Positions 30,401-32,832 of a DNA stretch of 33,967 nucleotides are shown in pieces. Location of the stretch: NCBI GenBank assembly GCA_947628395.1, contig CANQZP010000004.1, forward strand, positions 1 through 33,967, in the 5' to 3' direction. Origin of the DNA: an uncultured Clostridia bacterium. GTDB lineage: Bacteria; Bacillota; Clostridia; TANB77; CAG-508. The stretch's first letter is position 1, and each line of letters opens with the position of its first letter. Under the pieces are notes generated by a model, which was not told the origin of the DNA, did not search any database, and saw only the letters and a program-made list of their open reading frames with translations. The position numbers and the translations under genes were made by a program.

Positions 30401-30553
30401 AATGATGAGGACAACAAAGATACAGCAGAATTACTAATTGAAATTAAGACAGGTGATAAAACTTTAATATTAATGTCAGTTGGATTATTGATAGTACTAG
30501 TAGAACTAGGAGCTATAGGATTAATTTCAAGAAAAAGAAAAGATGACAAATAA
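12422..30553 (+). CDS. Giant multidomain surface protein: SpaA/Cna-B, GLUG ladders, MucBP, isopeptide-type repeats
   Basis: One uninterrupted 6,043-residue frame. The order by eye is: membrane helix 17-36 flanked by basic residues with no clear signal-peptidase site; an adhesin-like region to about 920 with a calcium-loop-like DLDGDGTAE (80-88); four SpaA-like domains (about 923-1396); a cap and GLUG block 1 (about 1410-2670); a cap and GLUG block 2 (about 2739-3230); an InlB-type repeat (about 3287-3393); a SpaA domain; MucBP-like domains (about 3483-3657 and 3787-3860); five copies of a 331-residue triplet module (3862-5520); two Cna-B domains; and two DUF11-like domains. It ends EIKTGD (6007-6012), a hydrophobic helix and RKRKDDK, an atypical sorting signal. 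This should be a very long fibre stiffened by beta-helices and isopeptide bonds, acting in adhesion or mucin binding. An alternative start at 12446 has its own GGTGGAG site 9 nt upstream. Function is inferred from domains only. Confidence 0.88.
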   Translation: MKKVEKKQMQKNLNLKFLFLKLLVISLIIVTSIFVIKRRNEFNKITDPDILRAMNYKQFNDDDKKVDNTGINFIAFFAKDLDGDGTAEMLNGSSSLIENTPNLYMDISISGEGKLKNGEITIQGSNFTYSTAQLPDSIIGEKYVGQTSKIKLNEEIPGGQSKIIEGKIKASLDLRSTKNYSGTGKVTLKGTYYASDEDETGTPIEKTFDLVTDWHGISKTTLKGTGETNTNGGKDLVKENDLILSPTIEIKESANQLILQKQVLEVEIPEIKGHAPTEVTCPEAGESFQYDSENRKVTITKEANIDLDGNVITSLARTNKYKLTVKYPKEAFDEIGGSSYSVSFNAKGWNYCLNNQNKEFTSPQVSSNTCTIRYGFENPKGSTMNVFPSIQSTISKSPVIDVYEGKRDEEYKDTYRVSWRWLIGDSTQIKGETTLEQDKYDEFDNTQSNNFVKTTSIYFSGQERVLGEDGTITVYNKDDDNEPIVTFTKDNWDKNYELEGDINNLKFVMSQPIISNSEMYIYQTKEIDDYEVKNTFDYEEFDELENISTYVKCTYDSLVVSKGVSAKYYGPYSSFDYTISPSEMTNVEPQDVTFTIKANKEENYCEGWVNGQFLLELPDSILKANVTDVSSNNDKVTIESWSSYRENNKNYIKIVTDNDEPETFNITIKSQLTANPLMGTTTLNPALYAYNEKYDHYKNKSQDKYDLNNNLKTDDKIGYKTASLSVMAPSGLQSSEYVTEYNNEKDSRVDAPNIADIEKTSEEMKAKINVGLVSNYTGNITDIVVVGNLPYENNKDLITGNSLKSTFTPSLKNGINIPEEYKQGTTVYYTEDESATQVIDNKWTKAEDVTDKNYSRFKKYLIDFGTRKVSNKGTIDINYEVTIPNTTGVNRAAFASHAVYYSLETGNGKIPTKLSTNKVGIQVVEKYELTGGKNKRGYENVLVPGATYNISYLDANDELVTKIATTDDQGKLVFEDLYIEKEYTLREISASKDFVVSPEIIKFKVVKQEDGTLKYEIISVENQETGDFRTAPEFKEDESGMPIMDTKIDDEARYDLNIKKVEKDSTTPIPEVRFTIKGKGLNETYKSDEQGIVTFPALIPGVEYEIKETTADGYYVIQDPITFSLVRNEETHKLEFKTDSKYLKDVTVDENKEETFRTIVDAQIENEKIPLYNLEIIKVEEDLKEANIEKLDKLEGAKFSVIYQDDDYVKEYTTNQDGKITLEGLYQYVDGKYITGKYTIIETLAPSGYASNNEEIVISAQKNTDDELEVSIENRDNLISIRDIEIEDDTVKLYLQDKPLFELKKKDSETGNPLVAEFIIYEVDENRNIIDYAKDTYDEYVGTKNSDGDYVVKTGEDGIVRLPLRGGIYKAVEVVYPEGYRKDVAENYFIIGNKKMTEVEVEEEEPIIGTVDINYIEDLVDLAKFVNDGDNYKGYEVRLMRNLDFKDPGSYKNYERTDYGDLNGDEEPQTIMEELTSIEGTGFTPIGTRTVNQGKVLPFSGVFNGQGHEISNLYMKLPEESTNSYGFFGYTENAKILNLSMSGTISGHQYIGGIIGEARGNCVIDNVCNKVNISDSQYVGGIIGWVYQEGSEKHTIKISNSHNEGDIENFAYGGGIIGYIMNGSQDLLTIELSNCYNSKEINSGTNSSYIGGLIGYDYNANLIFENCYNTGNIFANSGANEIGGLLSGTYNGNLILENCYNTGNIVADSIVNQIGGLIGQSNNATFKDCYNEGNISSNNEISIQAVGGFIGTDSSNTTMKFEKCHNSGEINIISNDVGGFIGQSYGNSNFEFIDSFNEGNITSTLRIGGFVGSQSNGKTKIINSYNNSELKKMEGKNGDTSIGGFVASCGGDYEITNCYNSGKIEGDILGNGSVGGLIANSGSGNGKISDSKNLAEIEIGMAEYIGGIFGQNYGSSLEIYNSHNESNITVGGESSNTNNSYRYIGGIIGLGSCPTKINSCYNTGTITNKRSQISGYDYIGGIEGINRYPGYLKDVYNTGNIINNNSSNVYIAGVVGASYGGGYYKKVYNTGNINTTNGASSDVGGIVGNLNTKMSFIDIENKGNIDVNEITGGSSSYIGGVIGQDTGGSSVEYTRNSGKINITSKSNVQNYIGGILGFHYGTLSNSYNTGSIHANRGESEEETPCTFYAGGLIGHCSSGENKTISDCYNKGEVIIQSKSISTSSQNYIGGLFGQNIGYSVSNCYNIGKVSALNIDGQAYTGGISGQISGNITKCYNISNIEVTASNMVYSGGIIGLTSGSGKISECYDVGNISANSTTNCVYVGGVAGNNLCNIENCYQSGTINATGASGSGNYIGGITGLSPSNGNISGCIHKGDITVNTKTPAYIGGINGNLVGGKVSNSKNTGNITGAGVGSVYIGGINGNATVSTENCSNEGNIIGTSTGQGCYGGINGQISGLINVTNCSNTGNVTGTSASPSYVGGINGALHGSKPENVVSECNNSGKIEGDSSSAYVFVGGINGQATSPVKSCKNIGYIVSESKLESETVGAPPRYVGGINGQLNGASVSECNNTGKVNVTSTGEVYIGGINGQNQGGAVSNSNNIGDIEGLSTQAPVYSGGINGKQSNITSGSYNSGNIKSTSKVVVYSGGITGLLEKSSRITDSNNKGNIESTVTNETPTEYVGGIVGYIGDSNPEAVSNCYYLSSITIKGNPKNEYGTSKETIEDNNIDKNITTPDIEDNYKELSEVVKDNNWKENSESEDGYPELKFDIPVVEKVLTVSSIDDLVNLAISIEDGETYAGEKITLTKDLDFNDKEELKSNFTGIGTQRIFSFYGEFDGQDFTIKHAPTSIFRYVIGGNIHNLNVKDGGSIVDTGEEVTISNCSFEGNVTSILNVSTGGIANTVSNNSTIENCYTKGTATNLNGGIVGSVTGGGTIKDCHNEMEITSNMSTGGISGSGGTIINCYNTGDITVERGMSNSNGSGGASAAGIVVGNATIYNSHNLGDISVKSSLTANSSTDVHVSVSAGGICSSGTAINCYNTGTITAEGSATWTDSRNSGRGSHYCYVYCGGISGSGSAEDSYNSGIVKSKSSFTLTTTNTNSGLLKGDARSFAGGVVGEFSNTITRCYNSGVVTSEANTPSKNVFTYSLAGGVAGYTGNNAIINDCYNTGDVTSNNTTNVNKANSDYYSYEDISGAGGILGGFDINRAQNTNVSNSYNTGDLTAEASKEGINYAGPIIGTIINSQGYITDETNRFGLENNIDNSYYLDSKKIDSTNKNEFGIPASDYDLRSEALYNKLNVDNIWLHDGRNYPTLPKVILSELSEGTSIDIKNTQATYFIHASYTGEGSIKIDEDPTEAENPVDVEERKYGESNTKKITITPAEGYTISSITINGEPVNLTEEEKELFVIEPNHFTNIDEDKNIVITFTNIKKMFTIEKKGEDDKPLENATFEIVNKENEKDKYTVVTDKEGKAEVIVKDYGTYTVKETVAPEHYILSDKSEDITLSAEKNDSQLISFDNTKKATLTVHHYLKNTQHRVAPDQVSEGNPEDTYTTLPHYDLDGLELAKDESGEYILPKETSGTYGSESKEIEYFYEPKEVELLIHHYREGTEEEVHEDTVEKFQGEVTFSQNDESYSINTNSPYNPSGNKEYLELLDKYICTGLSFTDKITDETTDKNVEEQINITGSSELTYYYIDREYDITTKIKKHTENVFDIMSGSMKDVDVEGGEITGDYTKEYTEEEGIKYVETVKIDENQENVINIKPNETYDIKSIKVTSGEKPEETIYEKDTKEDNAGYTKLDDGSININNFQKVREDKLVVAEFERKQGNVIIHHKLKGSEKPVPSKTGETVGDKTLKGYVGDEYIAYASEDVSILYKVDSVDGDVNGEYSEEQKEVTYYYVLKDAEITHTLEKEAPEFLTEEGGKVKYEIKYNATIKDFKGNATITIEDTLPYKIDKDNSDLAEGDYNGDKTITWTIKENEIDTEKAQEAKTISITKTIYVTYKDDSMPVIGEIVNHVKTKIHLDTTEQDKETEKDSEPSKLDYKIDISGTKTWEDNETQKKRRPENITIELLRDGTKIAEKTIDNSDNAKYDFEQLQKYDAEGRAYNYTVKEKEESHFYTPSVEGYNIKNKFTRPEDKKDITAKVVWEDEQDEYGERPDSVKIKIKDGEEEVETVTVTEEEGWQHTFNEYVYNENGEEITYTIDQEESSPGELKYYHTDIDNTKYVITNTLNDVQIDQELTKTAVPTVTNEEEPIEYTITYHGVIKDFEGDAEIKIVDTLPYEIDEDGSSIGDGHYDKDKKTITWTETRKNINTKEKGQDEVIDITKTIKVLYKDINVIAPIVNQIEGTATFSTTPREKKIEPKPTEITPDYKVSISGTKTWEDNDTQKKRRPENITIELLRNGTKIAERVINNSDNATYDFGELQKYDEKGIAYNYTVREKEESHFYTPSVEAGTYNLKNKFTRPEDKKDITVRVVWEDEQDRYEERPDSVEVKIKDGEKVVETATVTKDESWKHTFNVYVYNENGEDITYTIDQEESSPGELKFYHTDIDNTEYVITNTLNDVPIDQELEKTAVPTVTNEEEPIEYTITYHGVIKDFEGDAEIKIVDTLPYEIDEDGSSIGDGHYDKDKKTITWTETRKNINTAEDGEEVIDITKTIKVLYKDINVIAPIINKIEGTATFSTTPREKKIEPKPTEINPDYKVSISGTKTWEDNDTQKKRRPENITIELLRDGTKIAERTIDNSDNAKYDFGELPKYDAEGRAYEYTVKEKEESHFYTPSVESGTYNLKNKFTRPEDKKDITARVVWEDEQDRYGERPDSVKIKIKDGEKVVETATVTKDEEWQHTFNVYVYNENGEDITYTIDEEEFTKEDLKYYTIDVNNGTYTITNTLNHVNTNQELVKTGPEKITKEGEAIEYNIKYNATIDDLKGNATIKIIDTLPYKIDSSKSQIAEGDYDETNKTITWTKILENVDTEADGPQTVEINKTIRLYYKDINVVEPIVNRIKSEVTYSSSPQKDEITPDPTEVIQDYRISIPVRKIWTETTDKQKLKRPEKITVQLLNGDTVVDSHDLATTDNLEYTFENLPKYDKNGQVIDYKIKEVDSGKFYTPEINGNKDTGFVLNNVFGIDSKLNIDAKVVWQDENNRYSVRPNSVIIVIKDEKGNEQTQTVTDRDGWHHEFVLDEYDENGDEKTYVIGEKEVHEGELKYYKIDLNNENFTITNTLNDVGIDQTLQKDGPDRITDEGEAIEYTIHYHGTINNLKGSATIEIVDTLPYEIEIGSDINGARYDETNKTLTWTERIDNIDTEANGPRDIDITKIIKIHYKNLNVVGKIANNAKATAKFNVTPREYPVDAKVKETEQDYRISIPVTKNWTETTEKQKEKRPQRITLEVLNGETVVASQDLDTKDNLEYSFDDLPKYDQEGNEIKYTVREKESGYFYRAEVSGSQNAGYTVNNIFTKPKDKVKVDAKIEWEDNDNEEETRPDKVVVVVKDETGKEERQTVTKDDDWHYEFTLDKYDENGDEKKYAIDEEEKNPGDLKYYSKEVDDTTYTITNTLGDNEKSITVNKVWNDNNNLYERRPSSVIVELYGDGQKVQEKLITQRDNWQCTFDKLKNINYKTDSEIVYTVQEKEAVKGDLKFYQGVIEGYTITNNFRVPDDTEDIVVRKEWTRDEEYKNEYRPKSIVAILYGDGVEVARGEITAANGWQYTFKPRKYNEVTGKEIVYTIDETEKNEGELSAYTKSISGFLIKNKFTLIDPKYECEIEKDGPDAITSRDEVLNYSIRYQAKVDDYEGDAKVLIVDELPYEIDEARSNIGGGVYDREKKTITWTEEIKDINTFEYGTRIIDFTKNFRVVFKDIDITKAKLVNKAHGELYLGKEPIVIEAESKETDVKLKFNLDVEKDIVRILLNGQDVQISDPKLSKVAVHRKEVNNAQIQAEYVIRVINTESLSGEATIVDELPKDMRFVAEESDPRWVVSEGGKLRAKTGNILPGESTELRVVVKWIGGEDTFGLKSNTAYLEELKGEGDFKEANDEDNKDTAELLIEIKTGDKTLILMSVGLLIVLVELGAIGLISRKRKDDK
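15188..16612 (+). repeat. Four SpaA-like prealbumin domains in the giant protein
   Basis: Four domains lie in tandem at residues about 923-1027, 1051-1147, 1170-1266 and 1299-1396. Each has an early Lys strand (for example LNIKKVEKD, LEIIKVEED, FELKKKDSE) and, near its end, an E-box-like strand (YTLREISAS, YEIKETTADGYY, YTIIETLAPSGY, YKAVEVVYPEGY). These are the hallmarks of self-linking SpaA/Cna-B folds that act as stalk spacers. Confidence 0.75.
17063..20430 (+). repeat. GLUG repeat block 1, about 34 units
   Basis: About 34 units of 28-40 residues, each of the form (Y)IGGIIG...NCYNTGNI. A preceding cap (residues about 1414-1540) has DLVDLAKFVNDG, a LxRNLDF strand, FTPIGT and FSGVFNGQGHEISNL, the usual entry to GLUG beta-helices. 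Units 25-32 read GGINGQ/GGINGN in place of GGIIG or GGLIG, which marks a locally expanded subfamily. At 17417-17440 and 17513-17536 there is an exact 24-nt repeat 96 bp (32 residues) apart. Confidence 0.85.
20860..22110 (+). repeat. GLUG repeat block 2, about 11 units
   Basis: A second beta-helix-type block of about 11 GLUG units (GGISGSG...NCYNTGDI type). It has its own cap starting near nt 20,636 (SSIDDLVNLAISI, LTKDLDF, FTGIGTQ, YGEFDGQDFTI). Several units are shortened and Gly/Ser-rich, unlike block 1. The two blocks are separated by a 75-residue acidic linker. Confidence 0.8.
22870..24004 (+). repeat. MucBP-like domains in the giant protein
   Basis: Three stretches begin with the MucBP signature strand: TLTVHHYLKNT (near residue 3485), LLIHHYREGTEE (near 3562) and NVIIHHKLKGSEKP (near 3789). 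They end with SKEIEYFYE, SSELTYYYI and QKEVTYYYV. MucBP domains bind mucin glycans in lactobacilli and listeriae; by homology this part may contact host mucus. A related 130-residue segment without the HH strand sits between the second and third. Confidence 0.7.
25024..25242 (+). repeat. Perfect 219-bp direct repeat, first copy
   Basis: Identical base for base to 26017-26235, 993 bp downstream. It lies in module A of triplet copy 2 (from KTAVPTV to the NIN of module A). Flanking sequence is similar but diverged, so identity over 219 bp implies recent duplication or gene conversion. Confidence 0.85.
26017..26235 (+). repeat. Perfect 219-bp direct repeat, second copy
   Basis: The second copy of 25024-25242, in module A of triplet copy 3. 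The 993-bp offset is exactly 331 codons, so recombination between the copies would delete or add one module in frame. Confidence 0.85.
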
Positions 30554-30589
30554 CTATAAGAAATTGTTCTTGTAAGATAAAAACAAAAG

Positions 30590-30640
30590 AACACCTTCCA
30601 AAAGTTTAAATAAATGAAACTTTTGGAAGGTGTTTATTTT
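30590..30640 (+). terminator. Strong intrinsic terminator after the giant gene
   Basis: A perfect 18-bp stem, AACACCTTCCAAAAGTTT (30590-30607) with its complement at 30617-30634, has a 9-nt loop and is followed by TATTTT. It lies 36 bp after the stop codon. Its stem resembles the palindrome at 5766-5849. The T-tract is interrupted, but stem length should compensate. Confidence 0.88.
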
Positions 30641-30662
30641 ACTGTATAGGAAAAAAATCAGC

Positions 30663-30691
30663 TTTTATTTTGGTAAGATTTGTGCTATAAT
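30663..30691 (+). promoter_or_regulatory. Extended -10 promoter of the transglutaminase-like gene
   Basis: TGC-TATAAT at 30683-30691 is a perfect -10 box with the TGn extension. The -35 region 17 bp upstream is only TTTTAT, which extended -10 promoters tolerate. A GGGAGGG ribosome binding site follows and leads to the ATG at 30717. Confidence 0.7.
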
Positions 30692-30716
30692 ATAAAAAAA
30701 TTAAGGGAGGGAATTT

Positions 30717-31874
30717 ATGATAATAGTTGATTATTTTAAAAATTTTATAAATAAAATAAAAAGTAAAAAACAAAATCAACTATTATTAGACGTACCTGAA
30801 AATACTTATACCAGTTTAATAAATAGTTCTCAAATTGATTCTATTATAAATAATATGCCCCAAAATCTATCTGAAATAGAAAAAGCATATTACATATATC
30901 TAGAACTTGGAAAAATTGTTAGTGAGAATCCCAATTTCGTATTTACTGATCTAAAAGGAAGGGAAAAACTTTATGATAATGCAATAGATAGTAATTATTA
31001 TGGTATATGTAAATCAATTTCAGAATTATATGTTAGTATATTAAGAGATAAAAGAATAGGGATATCTGCTGATTTAGTAAAAAAACAGCCTAACAGTTCA
31101 ATTTCTCATATTGATGTAGTATTAAAGATAAATGGAAATAATTATATAGTAAATTTAATAAGTGATTTATCTAGAATAAAGACATCAAGAAGAGTAAATT
31201 CTTTTTGTTTTGACTTAAATAGATCTCAAAATCATCCGATAATTGACGAAGAAAATGAATTATATTTAATTAGATTAGAAAATTATTATGGTAAAATAGA
31301 TAGCTTAACAAGAGAAGATATTGAACAATTGGACAAAAAATTAGGATATAGTTTTTTTATTCCACAACTTTCAAATGAGAATGAAAGAGGATTTTATACA
31401 GAGGATGCAATAGAACTTTTAAGAAAAGATATGAATAATCCAGATTCATTTAAAAAATATGTATTACATAATAAAGATGTTCCCCAAAAAGAAATACTTA
31501 AATATAAGTTAGATTATATTTTTGAAAATATAAATAAATTGACAGATTATAATAGTAATATGAATTATTTAGAAAATATAAGATATTATGTATATGTAGC
31601 CCAAAAAATATTATCTCCAAAAGAAGGTCGTAGATTACAAGCTTATGTAGCAAAAGTAGGAGATGATGTGTCTAACATAATATCAATAATAAAAGTTAAA
31701 TCTGATAATAAAAATAATCTATATTACGTTTATTCTGATAAAGATAATAAATATCTGTATAAAACACCAGAAGAAATGAAAAACTTTATTGATAACATTG
31801 ATAGAGATTCATTAAATATAATAGGAACATTTGACAGATTTAATCCAAGAAAAATTGATGAGCTTGAATTATAA
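30717..31874 (+). CDS. Cytoplasmic transglutaminase/papain-fold protein of unknown role
   Basis: A 385-residue protein without signal peptide or membrane segment. I do not recognise a named family. Residues 75-155 look like a transglutaminase-type core: Cys98 in YGICKSISELYVSILRD, His131 in ISHIDVVLKINGNNY, and Asp150 in VNLISDLSR, in the Cys-His-Asp order and spacing of that superfamily. Members include protein-crosslinking enzymes, amidases and proteases, and some have lost activity; here all three residues are present. The C-terminal 200 residues are lysine- and asparagine-rich with predicted helices (IRYYVYVAQKIL) and match nothing I know. It has its own promoter, a GGGAGGG site, and a terminator downstream, so it is a single-gene unit. 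Any link to the surface operons or to AbiE is unproven. Confidence 0.6.
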   Translation: MIIVDYFKNFINKIKSKKQNQLLLDVPENTYTSLINSSQIDSIINNMPQNLSEIEKAYYIYLELGKIVSENPNFVFTDLKGREKLYDNAIDSNYYGICKSISELYVSILRDKRIGISADLVKKQPNSSISHIDVVLKINGNNYIVNLISDLSRIKTSRRVNSFCFDLNRSQNHPIIDEENELYLIRLENYYGKIDSLTREDIEQLDKKLGYSFFIPQLSNENERGFYTEDAIELLRKDMNNPDSFKKYVLHNKDVPQKEILKYKLDYIFENINKLTDYNSNMNYLENIRYYVYVAQKILSPKEGRRLQAYVAKVGDDVSNIISIIKVKSDNKNNLYYVYSDKDNKYLYKTPEEMKNFIDNIDRDSLNIIGTFDRFNPRKIDELEL

Positions 31875-31938
31875 ACAAGATTTAAGATATATAAATTTGT
31901 TTCAAAGAAACGGGCAATTGTTAAAAGTTCATACAATA

Positions 31939-31970
31939 AAAACTCCTATACAATCGTATAGGAGTTTTTT
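31939..31970. terminator. Bidirectional intrinsic terminator
   Basis: AAAACTCCTATAC (31939-31951) and GTATAGGAGTTTT (31956-31968) form a perfect 13-bp stem with a 4-nt loop. T residues follow on the + strand. On the minus strand the same stem also ends in TTTTTAT. It can end transcription of the + strand gene before it and of the minus-strand tRNA-like sequence after it. Confidence 0.85.
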
Positions 31971-31972
31971 GA

Positions 31973-32045
31973 TGAGCCATAGAGGATTCGAACTTCCGAG
32001 CGTCAGATTAAGAGTCATTTGCTCTAATAACTAAGCTAATGGTGC
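31973..32045 (-). tRNA. tRNA-Lys(CTT)-like sequence, degenerate, probably a pseudogene
   Basis: Read on the minus strand, 73 nt fit the tRNA layout. The D arm is GCTT/GAGC, the anticodon loop is CTCTTAA (anticodon CTT, lysine) and the T loop is TTCGAAT. Three arms are damaged. The acceptor stem GCACCAT/ATGGCTC has two mismatches and would be perfect as GAGCCAT. The anticodon stem AATGA/TCTGA has three mismatches out of five, and the T stem has one. No CCA is encoded. A decayed tRNA gene, or a partial copy left at an integration site, fits better than a working tRNA. Confidence 0.6.
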
Positions 32046-32063
32046 ATGATTTACTATATATAA

Positions 32064-32113
32064 TCAATTTTACCATGATTAAAATTGACTTTTATAAAAA
32101 AATATGCTAAAAT
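32064..32113 (+). promoter_or_regulatory. abiE promoter with overlapping inverted-repeat operator
   Basis: TTGACT (32085-32090), a 17-bp spacer and TGC-TAAAAT (32108-32113) make a strong housekeeping promoter. A perfect inverted repeat, TCAATTTTA (32064-32072) and TAAAATTGA (32080-32088), overlaps the -35 box. AbiEi antitoxins are known to repress their own promoter by binding inverted repeats, so this is the likely operator. Confidence 0.65.
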
Positions 32114-32175
32114 ATTACTAAAGTATGAATAATATTCAAAAAATATCATATAATAGTAACAAGGAGATGATAACA

Positions 32176-32823
32176 ATGAATTGTTATAATATGGTTTTAG
32201 AATATATAAATAATGTAGGACAAGGAATCCCAATTTTTATTGAAGAAATAAAAGATTATATTATCAAATTTTATGACCAAAATGAGAAAGAAAAAGTATA
32301 TAATAATATAAAAGCAATCTTAAATAGAATGAATAAAGAAGGTATTATACAAACTGCTTATAAAGGTATTTATTATATTCCTGCTGAAAGTATTTTTGGA
32401 AAAGTTCCTTTAAGTAACAGACAAATTATTATGTATAAATATATGATGGACAAAAATGGAAATATCAAAGGATATTTTACAGGTGCAAAACTTTTTAATG
32501 ATGCTCACTTAACAACACAAGTTCCTAATATCCTTGATATAGCTACAAATGAATGTAAAAACTTTAATAAATATGAAAATAAAAATCTAAAGGTTGTTTT
32601 AAGAAAACCAAAAATTACAGTTAATAATGACAATTACAAATATTTACAGCTATTTGATTTGATTGAAAACAAAGACCATATTGGTATAGAAGTAGATAAT
32701 CCGAATGAAATTATTTACCAATTTATTATAGAAAATAATTTAGATTTTGAAAAAATAATAAAATATGCTATGGATACAAAAAGCAGAACAGTTATCAATA
32801 AAATACTTGTACTAGCAAGATAG
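32176..32823 (+). CDS. abiEi: AbiEi-type antitoxin / transcriptional repressor
   Basis: A 215-residue protein of the AbiEi/DUF6088-like antitoxin family. The N-terminal part (residues about 1-75 from this start) resembles a winged helix: LEYINNVGQGIPIFIEEIKDYI, then ILNRMNKEGIIQTAYKGIYYIP. The remainder is the C-terminal antitoxin domain. In type IV AbiE systems this protein counteracts the toxin without binding it and represses the operon. The frame is open from an ATG at 32125, but that lies about 12 nt after the -10 box with no ribosome site. ATG 32176 has AAGGAG (32161-32166) nine nt upstream and is preferred. The toxin gene starts 9 bp after the stop. Confidence 0.78.
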   Translation: MNCYNMVLEYINNVGQGIPIFIEEIKDYIIKFYDQNEKEKVYNNIKAILNRMNKEGIIQTAYKGIYYIPAESIFGKVPLSNRQIIMYKYMMDKNGNIKGYFTGAKLFNDAHLTTQVPNILDIATNECKNFNKYENKNLKVVLRKPKITVNNDNYKYLQLFDLIENKDHIGIEVDNPNEIIYQFIIENNLDFEKIIKYAMDTKSRTVINKILVLAR

Positions 32824-32832
32824 GAGAGGGAT

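Noticed and set aside
29761..30594. 277-codon open frame on the minus strand
   Set aside because: It lies entirely opposite the C-terminal coding part of the giant gene and crosses its terminator. It has no ribosome site or recognisable domain and is explained by A-ending codon bias on the + strand.
31831..32034. 67-codon + strand frame after the transglutaminase-like gene
   Set aside because: It overlaps the end of that gene, the bidirectional terminator and the tRNA-like sequence, and has no ribosome site.
32125..32175. Antitoxin start at ATG 32125
   Set aside because: It has no Shine-Dalgarno sequence and lies about 12 nt after the -10 box; ATG 32176 with AAGGAG is better supported.
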